The notes beneath the pieces were generated by a model. It was not told where the DNA came from. It searched no databases and worked only from the letters and a program-made list of their open reading frames with translations. From an uncultured Lachnospiraceae bacterium (GTDB taxonomy: Bacteria; Bacillota; Clostridia; Lachnospirales; Lachnospiraceae): a stretch of DNA of 64,000 bases. Numbering within the stretch: position 1 is the stretch's first letter; each line of letters begins with the position of its first letter. The DNA is taken from the NCBI GenBank assembly GCA_946554445.1, contig CAMNSD010000005.1, forward strand, positions 93,669-157,668, written 5' to 3'. Positions 42,440 through 50,554 of the stretch are shown here, piece by piece. A program made the translations under genes and the position numbers.

Positions 42440-43060
42440 ATGGCTTATGGGAAGATTACTGCAAAACAACAGCAGATTCTTGATTATATTAAGGAGGAAA
42501 TATTGAAACGTGGATATCCGCCAGCTGTTCGGGAAATCTGTGAGGCGGTTCATCTCAAATCGACCTCTTCTGTCCACTCCCACTTAGAAACATTGGAGAA
42601 AAACGGCTACATAAGACGTGATCCTACGAAGCCTAGGGCCATTGAAATCTGTGATGACAATTTTCAGATGGTGCGTACCGAGATGGTCTCTTTGCCGGTA
42701 ATTGGGCAAGTCGCTGCAGGACAGCCGATTCTTGCAGAAGAAAATATCGAAAGTTATTTCCCGGTACCGGCGGACATGGTGCCAAGCGGAGAATCTTTTG
42801 TTCTTAAGGTTAAAGGCGATTCCATGATTAATGTAGGTATCTTCAGCGGTGACCAGATTTTTGTAAAGAGTTGTCAGACCGCCAATAATGGGGATACCGT
42901 GGTTGCCATGATTGATGACTCTGCTACAGTTAAGACTTTTTATAAGGAAGACGGTCATATCCGTCTGCAGCCGGAAAATGATTCCATGGATCCGATCATT
43001 GTGGATGACTGCCAGATCTTGGGCAAAGTGTTTGGGGTATTTCGGATTTATCGGCATTGA
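42440..43060 (+). CDS. lexA: SOS repressor LexA
   Basis: LexA represses DNA-damage genes and cleaves itself when RecA is activated. The 206-residue protein has the N-terminal winged helix ('[21 protein letters not shown]' region). The Ala-Gly cleavage site is in 'V-A-A-G-Q-P', the nucleophile in 'G-D-S-M' and the catalytic lysine in 'A-T-V-K-T-F'. It is full length. Four SOS boxes lie in the gap to the divergent yneA-like gene. Confidence 0.97.
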   Translation: MAYGKITAKQQQILDYIKEEILKRGYPPAVREICEAVHLKSTSSVHSHLETLEKNGYIRRDPTKPRAIEICDDNFQMVRTEMVSLPVIGQVAAGQPILAEENIESYFPVPADMVPSGESFVLKVKGDSMINVGIFSGDQIFVKSCQTANNGDTVVAMIDDSATVKTFYKEDGHIRLQPENDSMDPIIVDDCQILGKVFGVFRIYRH

Positions 43061-43111
43061 GTAGCTGTTTATTATCTATTTAGACTGTTTGGTAGGAATT
43101 TCGTTCCTTGC

Positions 43112-43141
43112 TTGACAACTTTATACGGGAGACAGTATAAT
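43112..43141 (+). promoter_or_regulatory. Promoter of the ribU riboswitch transcript
   Basis: TTGACA, 18 bases, TATAAT, about 27 bases before the FMN aptamer. Confidence 0.85.
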
Positions 43142-43167
43142 AACCGAAAACAACTGCATAGTGATGA

Positions 43168-43279
43168 TGTCTTCAGGGCAGGGTGAAATTCCCGATCGGC
43201 GGTGATAGTCCGCGGGCGCGAAAGCGCGGGGCCTGGTGGAATTCCAGGACCGACGGTATAGTCCGGATTAAAGAAGGTG
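43168..43279 (+). ncRNA. FMN (RFN element) riboswitch
   Basis: The conserved FMN aptamer is recognisable along its length. It opens with TCTTCAGGGCAGGGTGAAA, followed by TCCCGATCGGCGGTGA, then a GC-rich variable hairpin (GGGCGCGAAAGCGC), CCAGGACCGACGGT, and closes with GATTAAAGAAGG, which pairs with the start. It controls the downstream riboflavin transporter gene by the terminator at 43380-43417. Confidence 0.97.
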
Positions 43280-43379
43280 TGTTGGAATCCCAGATGAGGT
43301 CTGGTTTTTATTCTGTACACTCTTTTATACATCTTCTATCCTGCTCTGATAGACTCTTTTCCATACACCTGCTTATATG

Positions 43380-43417
43380 ACACCTGAAGGTCAGATACAC
43401 TTTCAGGTGTTATTTTT
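43380..43417 (+). terminator. Riboswitch terminator
   Basis: The stem ACACCTGAA / TTCAGGTGT is followed by TATTTTTAT. It is the expression platform of the FMN riboswitch, formed when FMN is bound. Confidence 0.85.
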
Positions 43418-43432
43418 ATGATAAAATGCTTC

Positions 43433-43489
43433 CGCTTATCCGAGTCCGCGAAGCGGATCTCGCAAAGTTATTTGCGAAGCAAATTACTT
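43433..43489. repeat. Dispersed two-hairpin repeat, copy R8
   Basis: Flank CGCTTATC, GC-rich hairpin (outer CGAG/CTCG, inner TCCGC/GCGGA, loop GAA), then AT-rich hairpin (outer AAGT/ACTT, inner ATTTGC/GCAAAT, loop GAA). It is almost identical to R4 and lies between the riboswitch terminator and the ribU ribosome binding site. Both hairpins plus the trailing TTTTTTAT could act as a second terminator. Confidence 0.88.
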
Positions 43490-43508
43490 TTTTATAAGGA
43501 GGTTCACT

Positions 43509-44042
43509 ATGAACAAAACAACAAAACTTGTAACCGGCAGTATGCTCTGTGCGATAGCTTATATAGCTGTGCTTGTGGGGCAGATTCCAATGATTCTTTT
43601 TTTGAAATATGATCCAAAGGATATCATGATTACGATAGGAGGATTTATTTTTGGGCCTGCCACAGCTTTTCTTATGGCTGTGATTGTCTCTCTGATAGAG
43701 ATGTGTACAATCAGCGTAACAGGTGTGATAGGGTGTCTGATGAATGTGATTTCGACCTGTTCTTTTGCCTGTACTGCTTCTTTCATATATTCTAAAAAAA
43801 GAAATGTATACGGAGTTATCCTGGGGCTTCTGGCTGGATGTGCCAGTATGATTACGGTGATGCTGTTGTGGAATTATCTGGTGGCACCTGTTTATATGGG
43901 ATATCCCCGAGAGGAAGTTGTCAAATTGCTGCTTCCTGCATTTCTGCCTTTTAATTTGATAAAGAGCAGCTTAAATGCCTTACTGACGATGCTCCTTTAT
44001 CAGCCGGTGGTCCATATACTGCGGCGGATGCATTTATTGTAA
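43509..44042 (+). CDS. ribU: Riboflavin ECF transporter S component RibU
   Basis: RibU is the riboflavin-binding membrane subunit that docks to the shared ECF module (EcfA/A'/T), which is not in this window. The 177-residue protein has six helices, an N-terminal 'M-L-C-A-I-A-Y' helix and 'L-K-Y-D-P-K-D' after the first loop, a RibU hallmark. The flavin riboswitch upstream supports the substrate. AAGGAGG precedes the ATG. Confidence 0.95.
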   Translation: MNKTTKLVTGSMLCAIAYIAVLVGQIPMILFLKYDPKDIMITIGGFIFGPATAFLMAVIVSLIEMCTISVTGVIGCLMNVISTCSFACTASFIYSKKRNVYGVILGLLAGCASMITVMLLWNYLVAPVYMGYPREEVVKLLLPAFLPFNLIKSSLNALLTMLLYQPVVHILRRMHLL

Positions 44043-44087
44043 AAGTTTATTTTAAAAATTTCCAGTATGTACAATCATCTGTGAGAC

Positions 44088-44172
44088 ATAATAATAGTAA
44101 CTGTCTGGCAATCTGTTTGTCTAAACAGTTATTATGTGAGAAAAGGATGATATTTATTATTTTTCACATAAA
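44088..44172 (+). promoter_or_regulatory. Leader with two competing inverted repeats before the DUF378 gene
   Basis: ACATAATA..ACTGT (44087-44104) can pair with ACAGTTATTATGT (44125-44137). The same TTATGTGAGAAA stretch can instead pair with TTTTTCACATAA (44160-44171). The two structures exclude each other, as in a switch or attenuator. No known riboswitch class is recognised and no T-run follows. Confidence 0.4.
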
Positions 44173-44209
44173 TACAGGGGTTGATGTATTATGAAGGGGG
44201 ATGGAAAAC

Positions 44210-44431
44210 ATGAGAAATAAAGGTTTAGACTGTCTTGCCCTGACAATTGCCATCATTGGTGCTGTCAACTGGGGGTTGATCGGACTTTTCAGCTTTGACC
44301 TTGTGGCATTTATTTTTGGTAACATGTCATGGTTTTCAAGAATCATTTACGCTTTAGTGGGTATCGCCGGGCTTTATATTATCACATTCTATATGTATAC
44401 GGGCGGTGTGGAACAATCTCACGAAGCATAA
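44210..44431 (+). CDS. DUF378 small membrane protein
   Basis: The 73-residue protein fits DUF378: 'L-A-L-T-I-A-I-I-G-A-V-N-W-G-L-I-G-L-F-S-F-D' in the first helix, 'I-I-Y-A-L-V-G-I-A-G-L-Y' in the second. Family members are short, two-helix proteins of unknown role. ATG 44210 is preferred since GGGGG at 44196-44200 is correctly spaced; ATG 44201 is too close. A terminator follows. Confidence 0.88.
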   Translation: MRNKGLDCLALTIAIIGAVNWGLIGLFSFDLVAFIFGNMSWFSRIIYALVGIAGLYIITFYMYTGGVEQSHEA

Positions 44432-44447
44432 AACAATGGACAGAACA

Positions 44448-44482
44448 AAGGAGCTCAGGGCATCCGTGCCGGGGCTCTTTTG
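44448..44482 (+). terminator. Terminator of the DUF378 gene
   Basis: GGAGC..GGGCA / GTGCC..GGCTC hairpin with TCC loop, followed by TTTTGT. Confidence 0.8.
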
Positions 44483-44604
44483 TACTTTTATCATACAGGA
44501 AAAGATGGTTGAAATACAAAAAATGGAATAGTATAATAAAGTAACTGTGTGGTTGACTAGTGTGTGAGACTATGTAGATGCAGTTGGGAAAGGAATGTGG
44601 GGAA

Positions 44605-46242
44605 ATGACAGTATTTGATACGGTATTACTCAATGTATATAGAACCCGGGTATTTTTGCCGCTTTTGCTGATTGGCGTGTTGTTTTTTGTGCTGCCGGGG
44701 TTTCGGCGGGTGGTAGATAAAGTGACAGGTACTGTGTCCCGATTAAGTACGGGCACCATGGCGGCGGTGCTGTTTGTGGTCACGTTTCTGCTCTCCGTTC
44801 TTGTGTGTTATGATGGAAAAAGCTGGGGTGGGGATTTCAGCCAGTATTTTGCGCAGACACGGGCTCTTTCAGAGCATACGATAGCGGATTGGTACGAGAA
44901 GAATATCTTCATCATTAATACTTCTGCGGAGGGAATCGGCTCGGATGTTTATCCTTGGTTCTGGTCTATTTTGCTATTGCCTATGTACAGGCTTTTTGGA
45001 TTTTATATTCCGCTGTTAAAATTGTATGAGGCATTGTATTTTGCGGCCGGTATGATCTGTTTCATGTATCTTTTAAGAAGACGGATGCCGGGAAGGCCGG
45101 CTTTTCTGATCAGTCTGGGGATTGCCTGTAATGTTTCCTTTTTAATATATGTAAATACGGTGGAATCAGATCTGCCCTGTATGTTCATGATACTGCTGAC
45201 GCTGAATATCATAGAACTATATCATCAGGATTCTGAAAGACATGACACACTGCGCAAGGTTTTGCTGGGGATTCTTGTGGGAATTCTGATCTTTGCCTCC
45301 TGTGAGACCAAGACCATGAATAAGGCGCTGCTTCTTGCTCTGCTAGTCTATGATGTGATAATAATCGGGATATTTTTGGTGAAGACATTTATTACCAAAG
45401 AAAAAGTGTTGTATCCAAGAATATGCCTGCGCAAAGGAGTGATAATGGCGCTGCCGTTTATCAGTTATACGGTGTCGGCTAAAATTTTTTATTCTTATCT
45501 TCCCAAGAGCGGTGGCACCTACAATGATTATTTTGAATTTACAATTGGCAGGTTAAAAGAAAATATCAGTGGCTATTTTGAAATCCTGGGACAGATGGTG
45601 TGTGCGACCTCCCGTCCGCTGATTTCTGTGATCAGTTATACAGGGGTATCGGTCCTTCTGATTCTGGCAGCGGTAGGTATGATTTATAAATGGAAAGAAG
45701 AATTGTATCTGCTCATCTATATCGGCGGTATGATGTGTATGCTCTTCTTTTATGATTATATGGGTGCAAGGTTTATCTTTGCCATATATTCGCTGCTTCT
45801 GCTCTTTGCCTATTGGGGATATCTCTTTTTGAAAGAAAAATGGAGTCAGCACAAATGGATGGAATTGGGGGAGCGGCTCCTCAAAGATGGATATTTCTTA
45901 TATATGATATTGCTGTTGGTATCTTTTGGCGCAGTGGCTTTTTCCATTCAGACTGGGCGTTATACCCTGCGGCAGGCAGACTCCGAATATGCCCAGGAGT
46001 TTTATGCGTACATCAACGAAAATATAAGCGATGACGAGGTGATTTATTTCTTCAAGCCCAGGGTTCTATACCTGTATACGAATGTTTATTCCTACAATTG
46101 CTACAATGAGATTGACCATATGGAGGCAGCTGACTATATAGCAGTCTGTGAGGAAGACGGTTATGACCGCGTACACGCATATGCACAAGAGTATGGCACA
46201 CTGGTGTATGAGAATGAAATGTTTCGTCTGTATGCATTATAA
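44605..46242 (+). CDS. Polytopic membrane protein, GT-C glycosyltransferase-like
   Basis: The 545-residue protein has about eleven to twelve helices and a short soluble C-terminal tail. After the second helix an extracellular loop holds 'Y-D-G-K-S-W-G-G-D-F-S-Q-Y', with an Asp placed as in GT-C (PMT/ArnT-like) enzymes, which use lipid-linked sugars. Similarity is to the general fold, not to a named member; the acceptor is unknown. The start at 44605 has AAGGA about 11 bases upstream; 44578 is an alternative. It converges on the LytTR gene and overlaps it by six bases. Confidence 0.6.
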   Translation: MTVFDTVLLNVYRTRVFLPLLLIGVLFFVLPGFRRVVDKVTGTVSRLSTGTMAAVLFVVTFLLSVLVCYDGKSWGGDFSQYFAQTRALSEHTIADWYEKNIFIINTSAEGIGSDVYPWFWSILLLPMYRLFGFYIPLLKLYEALYFAAGMICFMYLLRRRMPGRPAFLISLGIACNVSFLIYVNTVESDLPCMFMILLTLNIIELYHQDSERHDTLRKVLLGILVGILIFASCETKTMNKALLLALLVYDVIIIGIFLVKTFITKEKVLYPRICLRKGVIMALPFISYTVSAKIFYSYLPKSGGTYNDYFEFTIGRLKENISGYFEILGQMVCATSRPLISVISYTGVSVLLILAAVGMIYKWKEELYLLIYIGGMMCMLFFYDYMGARFIFAIYSLLLLFAYWGYLFLKEKWSQHKWMELGERLLKDGYFLYMILLLVSFGAVAFSIQTGRYTLRQADSEYAQEFYAYINENISDDEVIYFFKPRVLYLYTNVYSYNCYNEIDHMEAADYIAVCEEDGYDRVHAYAQEYGTLVYENEMFRLYAL

Positions 46243-46959
46243 TCGTCTGCATAATTTCTGATTATAATGCAGGTAATGTTTGACAAATTCAGGATATTTT
46301 TGTTTGGACATGAGAGCCTGCCCCTTTTTTAGATAAATCGTGGAGGAATCATATTTGGTGATATAGTATAAATTCACCAGATAGGCTCTGTGCGGCCGGA
46401 AAAAGTTCTCTCCTGCCTGTTTCTCTAAATCTTTCATTTTACCATAGTATTCAATATCGCTGTTCATGGTATGAATCATGATCTTCCGGTCGTATACTTC
46501 AGCATAAACGATGTCCGCCAAGTGTATATGAATGTGCTTGCCGCCTGTGGTGATTAGAATACCGGGTGTATTCCGAACAGGGGGATTCTGATTCGATGAC
46601 TCTTCTAAAATCTGTCTGCGGGCATTTTGAAAAACCTCAGTAAATTTATTTATTGAAAAAGGTTTGATCAAATAATGGAAGGCTCCTACATCAAAGGCTT
46701 CCAGTGCATGATCGGCAGTGGCAGTTACGAAGATGATGACTAATTTTTTGTCTTTCTGGCGCAGCCTTCTTGCTGTCTCCATACCATCCATTTGCGGCAT
46801 CTGGATATCCAGGAACAGGATATCTGGCAGGACATCCGCCTGTAGAAGTAATTCGCCAGACGCGTATAAATATATGCTGTCGCTTGGATAAAGGCGTTTT
46901 ATTTTATCGGCAATATACTCTCTTGCTTCTCTCTCATCGTCACATATTCCAATCTGCAT
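46237..46959 (-). CDS. LytTR-family response regulator, no kinase beside it
   Basis: The 240-residue protein has an N-terminal receiver domain ('I-C-D-D-E-R-E', phosphoacceptor Asp in 'L-F-L-D-I-Q-M-P', then Lys in 'L-I-K-P-F') and a C-terminal LytTR DNA-binding domain ('F-F-R-P-H-R-A-Y-L-V-N' marks it). Such regulators often control quorum, autolysis or bacteriocin genes. There is no histidine kinase next to it. The start at 46959 gives the normal 'M-Q-I-G-I-C-D-D' N-terminus; the frame stays open to 47001. Confidence 0.92.
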   Translation of the reverse strand: MQIGICDDEREAREYIADKIKRLYPSDSIYLYASGELLLQADVLPDILFLDIQMPQMDGMETARRLRQKDKKLVIIFVTATADHALEAFDVGAFHYLIKPFSINKFTEVFQNARRQILEESSNQNPPVRNTPGILITTGGKHIHIHLADIVYAEVYDRKIMIHTMNSDIEYYGKMKDLEKQAGENFFRPHRAYLVNLYYITKYDSSTIYLKKGQALMSKQKYPEFVKHYLHYNQKLCRRL

Positions 46960-47086
46960 ACTTTTGTCATCCCAATCCAATATATAATAAGTATCATACA
47001 AAGACGTCTGTGTTCAGGCGGTCTTAGGCATCAATTCTGACACTATTATAGCGAAATTTGGTCTTCATTTGTGATAAAGGACGCCA

Positions 47087-47127
47087 AAGAGACCTTTTAT
47101 GCTGTGAAATATATTACAGGTTCTCTT
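47087..47127 (-). terminator. Possible terminator of the rplU-rsfS operon
   Basis: On the minus strand AAAGAGAACCT pairs with AGGTCTCTTT, starting within the last codons of rsfS. No clear T-run follows, so the call is weak. Confidence 0.4.
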
Positions 47128-47461
47128 TGTCAATAAGGACGCCATCCCGCCAGATTCTTTCCAGATCATAGAAAAGACGGTTTTCTCGGTCAAAAATATG
47201 GATGATGACATCCTGAAAATCCATCAGAATCCAATTGGCGTTCTGATAGCCCTCCATCTGTCTGATATGGCAGCCCTGACGGCCAAGGACTTCCGAGACA
47301 TTGTCAGCCATCGCCTGAATCTGGCTCTTATTGCTGCCGTCCGCGATGATAAAGTAATCCGCAATAGTGGAAATATGGCTGATATCAATGATGCGGATAT
47401 CTTCTGCTTTCTTATCCTCCAGCGCGTTTATGGCAAGTTTTGCGATTTCGTTTGTGTTCAT
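47114..47461 (-). CDS. rsfS: Ribosomal silencing factor RsfS
   Basis: RsfS binds L14 and blocks subunit joining under nutrient limitation. The 115-residue protein has the family pattern 'K-K-A-E-D-I-R-I-I-D-I-S', 'A-D-Y-F-I-I-A-D-G-S-N-K-S-Q-I-Q-A-M-A' and 'W-I-L-M-D-F-Q-D-V-I-I-H-I-F'. It follows yqeK, with repeat R9 between, the usual nadD-yqeK-rsfS order. Confidence 0.96.
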   Translation of the reverse strand: MNTNEIAKLAINALEDKKAEDIRIIDISHISTIADYFIIADGSNKSQIQAMADNVSEVLGRQGCHIRQMEGYQNANWILMDFQDVIIHIFDRENRLFYDLERIWRDGVLIDKENL

Positions 47462-47494
47462 ATAGATTATTTGGTTCCTTTCTTAGTATGCAGT

Positions 47495-47544
47495 CCGAGT
47501 CCGCGAAGAGGATCTCGTAAAGTTATTTGCGGAGCAAATTACTT
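47495..47544. repeat. Dispersed two-hairpin repeat, copy R9, overlapping the yqeK stop
   Basis: GC-rich hairpin (outer CGAG/CTCG, inner TCCGC paired with GAGGA, one mismatch, loop GAA) and AT-rich hairpin (outer AAGT/ACTT, inner ATTTGC/GCAAAT, loop GGA). The yqeK stop codon (47523-47525) and its last residues are encoded by the AT-rich hairpin. Confidence 0.85.
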
Positions 47545-48122
47545 TTTTTATAGTATTGATAAGTTTCTTCCGTCATATGGTCGATCTGTCCATCGGTAGT
47601 TTTCAGATAAGCCAGTGTGCTCTCAAGAATCTTGGACATTGTCTTATCCAGATCTCGGTAGGCTAGCTGACGGATTGCTTCCAGGTCGGTCACATGTTTA
47701 CGGCCGGGTTCGATATAATCAGCAATATACAATATTTTTTCCAGCTTGCTCATCTGTGGACGGCCGGTGGTATGAAAACGGATGGCGTTTAAGACATCAG
47801 GATCTGATACTTTATATCTAGTCTCGGCCAAATAGGCGCCCACTTTTGCATGCAGAAGTGCGGAAGGATTCGTCCGTTCTACCGCGGATATCTCTAAGTG
47901 GTTTTTCTCACAGAGGGCAATTTGTTCTTCCCCTTTTAGAGGTTTGGCACAGTCGTGTAATAGGCCTGCCGTCATGGCGCTATCCAGATCTGCCCCATGA
48001 GCCATAGCCAGACAGGCGGCCGTATAGGACACCCCCAGGGTATGCAGATAACGCTTGGAAGACAACTCCTGTTCCATAGCTTTGCGAAGTTCGTTTAAGT
48101 CAATTTTGTTTTTTTCACTCAT
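47523..48122 (-). CDS. yqeK: HD-domain Ap4A hydrolase YqeK
   Basis: YqeK cleaves diadenosine tetraphosphate to ADP. The 199-residue protein has the HD-domain metal ligands: 'H-T-L-G-V-S-Y-T-A', 'L-L-H-D-C-A-K', a further 'L-H-A-K-V-G-A-Y' and 'I-R-F-H-T-T-G', then 'L-Y-I-A-D-Y-I-E-P-G-R'. The last seven residues (K-S-N-L-L-R-K) and the stop come from repeat R9, so the native C-terminus was probably altered by the repeat. GGAGGG precedes the ATG. It follows nadD. Confidence 0.95.
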   Translation of the reverse strand: MSEKNKIDLNELRKAMEQELSSKRYLHTLGVSYTAACLAMAHGADLDSAMTAGLLHDCAKPLKGEEQIALCEKNHLEISAVERTNPSALLHAKVGAYLAETRYKVSDPDVLNAIRFHTTGRPQMSKLEKILYIADYIEPGRKHVTDLEAIRQLAYRDLDKTMSKILESTLAYLKTTDGQIDHMTEETYQYYKKSNLLRK

Positions 48123-48160
48123 AGGGATTCCCTCCTGTCAGTTTTGATATGTCTGATTTG

Positions 48161-48763
48161 CTATTGATAGAGTTTATGTTCGTAAATATAGGTTTCTACC
48201 GCATCTGGCACAAGACCACGAATGGAAAGACCATCGCTTACCCTTTTCCGGATCATGGAGGAAGAAATGTCCATGGCGTCAATTCCTAAAAGAGAGATTT
48301 TGGCATTGAATTTTTCCTGCAGATAAGCAATCTGGGCATTCATATCCGCCGGGGATTTATCATCCCGCACGGCGGCCAGGACATGGCAGTTTCGAAAGAT
48401 TTCTTCCGGATTTTTCCAATGCTCCATAGCCCATAGACTGTCTGCGCCCAGAATAAAGTAATATTCAGCCGTTGGATTGTCTGCCTTTAAGTCTTGAAGT
48501 GTCTCAAAGGTATAAGTGTTTTGGGATTTATTCACTTCAATCATGGAGAGACGAAAAGAAGGTATATCTCTGATGGCCAGCCGTGTCATCTCGCATCTGT
48601 TCTTCGCCGGCAGGACTTCCTCCAGATCCTTCATATAAGGTACGCCGCTTGGAAGGAACAGCACTTCCTCCAGCGCAAACTGCTCCTGCGCCCTCTGGGC
48701 AATCGCTATATGTCCCAGGTGGATGGGATTAAAGGTTCCACCCATGATTCCAATTCTTTTCAT
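48161..48763 (-). CDS. nadD: Nicotinate-nucleotide adenylyltransferase NadD
   Basis: NadD joins ATP and nicotinate mononucleotide to form deamido-NAD. The 200-residue protein starts 'I-G-I-M-G-G-T-F-N-P-I-H-L-G-H', the nucleotidyltransferase signature, and ends with 'D-I-S-S-S-M-I-R-K-R-V', the second ATP motif. It is standard length and sits between yhbY and yqeK. Confidence 0.97.
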   Translation of the reverse strand: MKRIGIMGGTFNPIHLGHIAIAQRAQEQFALEEVLFLPSGVPYMKDLEEVLPAKNRCEMTRLAIRDIPSFRLSMIEVNKSQNTYTFETLQDLKADNPTAEYYFILGADSLWAMEHWKNPEEIFRNCHVLAAVRDDKSPADMNAQIAYLQEKFNAKISLLGIDAMDISSSMIRKRVSDGLSIRGLVPDAVETYIYEHKLYQ

Positions 48764-48851
48764 CCGCCATTACACTCCGTTATCATTTTAACACCCGTTA
48801 TTTTAACACTTACCTTGTCTGTCTAAATTTTTACAGAAAAGATTCGTCTGT

Positions 48852-49145
48852 CTATGCTTTGGGCAGAACAATCTTTGGATTTTTCTTATCCGGTTTATAC
48901 AGAATAAATTTTCTGCCGATCACTTGCACGACCTGGGAGTGTGTCCGCTCTGCCACCATCTGGGCAATCTCTTTCGGATCATCCAGACAGTTTTTGAGAA
49001 CGGAGACTTTGATCAGTTCCTTGGTGTTGAAACATTCTTCGATGGCGGCAGTGACTTCTGGCGTCAGACTGGATTTTCCCACTTGAAAGACAGGATCCAG
49101 AGTACTTGCCAGGCTTTTTAAATAAGACCGCTGTTTACTTGTCAT
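48852..49145 (-). CDS. yhbY: YhbY/YqeI CRM-domain ribosome assembly protein
   Basis: The 97-residue protein is a single CRM RNA-binding domain. It has 'L-T-S/T-K-Q-R-S-Y-L-K-S-L-A' at the start, the 'G-K-S-S-L-T' loop (GxxG region), and 'H-S-Q-V-V-Q-V-I-G-R-K-F-I-L-Y' at the end. It assists large-subunit assembly. ATG 49145 is used; the in-frame ATG at 49157 is part of the ATGGAGG that forms the ribosome site. Confidence 0.95.
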   Translation of the reverse strand: MTSKQRSYLKSLASTLDPVFQVGKSSLTPEVTAAIEECFNTKELIKVSVLKNCLDDPKEIAQMVAERTHSQVVQVIGRKFILYKPDKKNPKIVLPKA

Positions 49146-49203
49146 AGTTTCCTCCATTTTGCTAAATTTATGAGTCCTGTTGGCCTGTTATTCAAATATG
49201 ATA

Positions 49204-50490
49204 TTAACGGTAATAATTAAATGACAGGCCATACATTCTGACGGTGTTTCCTTCCTGGATACCCAATGCTTCCAACTGTTCCAGAATCCCGTTCTTTTTC
49301 ATAAAATCCTGGAAGAACTTAAAGCCCTTTTCGGATTCTAAGTTCGTATAAGAAAGCATTTTTTCGATACGGGGGCCTTCCACCACATATTCATCCGCCG
49401 CCTCATCGTAGACCACCGTAAACGGCTCCGTATCCATGTCGAAATGGTACTCCGGGAAGTATTCCTGTTCAAAAACAACAGGCGCGCTGTCCAGTTCTGC
49501 AAGCTTGTTATTGATGGCATACAGAAGTTCCCGCAGGCCCTTGCCGCTGATGGCAGAAATGGCGTAGACAGAAATGCCCTGGGGCTCAAACTCTTCCCGA
49601 ATGGCGGCCACTGGATCATCCTCTCCATAGATCATGTCAATCTTATTGGCGGCAATTATCTGTGGACGGGAAGACAGCGTGGCATCGTAGGCTTCGAGTT
49701 CTTTGTTGATAGCATAGATGTCCGCAATGGGATCCCGCCCTTCCGTGGAAGCTGCATCCACAATATGGACAATCAGCTTCGTCCGTTCGATATGGCGCAG
49801 AAATTCATGACCGAGACCTACACCATCCGAGGCGCCTTCGATCAGGCCGGGGATATCCGCAATGACAAAACCTTTGGCATCATCTAAGTCCACCACGCCC
49901 AGATTGGGATTCAGAGTCGTGAAATGATAGTTGGCAATCTTCGGTCTGGCATTGGTCACTTTGGATAAGAATGTGGATTTCCCTACATTGGGAAAGCCCA
50001 CAAGCCCTACGTCTGCGATGACTTTCAGTTCCAGAATTAAATCCAGTTCCTGCGCCGGCTGACCAGGCTGTGCGTACTTGGGGGCCTGCATGGTACTGGT
50101 GGCATAATGTTGGTTGCCGTTGCCGCCTCTACCGCCCTTTAAGAGAAGGAAACGGCGATTTTCTCCAGACATATCGGTGATGACCTGGCCGCTCTGTGCC
50201 TCGCGGATCACAGTGCCTTCCGGAACTTTGATGATGATGTCTTCCCCATTCTTGCCGGCACAGTTCTTCTTGCTGCCCTCCTCGCCGTTTGTGGCGCTGT
50301 ATTTACGGATGTGGCGGAAATCTGTGAGGGTATTTAATCCTTCGTCCACCTCAAAGTAAACGCTGCCGCCGTTGCCGCCGTCACCGCCGTCAGGGCCACC
50401 GTTTGGCACGTATTTTTCCCGGCGGAAGGATACATGTCCATCCCCTCCCTTACCGCTCTTTACATGAATTTTTGCACGATCTGCAAACAT
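49204..50490 (-). CDS. obgE: GTPase Obg (CgtA)
   Basis: Obg is an essential ribosome-associated GTPase. The 428-residue protein has the glycine-rich Obg fold (1-158), GTPase motifs 'G-F-P-N-V-G-K-S-T' and 'D-I-P-G-L-I-E-G-A-S', 'N-K-I-D', and the C-terminal OCT domain of Gram-positives. TAGGAG precedes the ATG. A terminator (50509-50542) separates it from rpmA. Confidence 0.98.
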   Translation of the reverse strand: MFADRAKIHVKSGKGGDGHVSFRREKYVPNGGPDGGDGGNGGSVYFEVDEGLNTLTDFRHIRKYSATNGEEGSKKNCAGKNGEDIIIKVPEGTVIREAQSGQVITDMSGENRRFLLLKGGRGGNGNQHYATSTMQAPKYAQPGQPAQELDLILELKVIADVGLVGFPNVGKSTFLSKVTNARPKIANYHFTTLNPNLGVVDLDDAKGFVIADIPGLIEGASDGVGLGHEFLRHIERTKLIVHIVDAASTEGRDPIADIYAINKELEAYDATLSSRPQIIAANKIDMIYGEDDPVAAIREEFEPQGISVYAISAISGKGLRELLYAINNKLAELDSAPVVFEQEYFPEYHFDMDTEPFTVVYDEAADEYVVEGPRIEKMLSYTNLESEKGFKFFQDFMKKNGILEQLEALGIQEGNTVRMYGLSFNYYR

Positions 50491-50508
50491 AACTGTCTCC
50501 TAAATCTG

Positions 50509-50542
50509 AAAAAAAGCCCCAAACACCTAGATGTTTGGAGCC
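50509..50542 (-). terminator. Terminator between rpmA and obgE
   Basis: On the minus strand, GGCTCCAAACA pairs with GTGTTTGGGGCT and is followed by TTTTTTT. It should reduce expression of the downstream obgE-rsfS genes relative to the ribosomal protein genes. Confidence 0.9.
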
Positions 50543-50554
50543 GTTTCACTGGTC

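Noticed and set aside
946..47544. The dispersed repeats as a CRISPR array
   Set aside because: Copies are kilobases apart, occur in both orientations and have no regular spacers.
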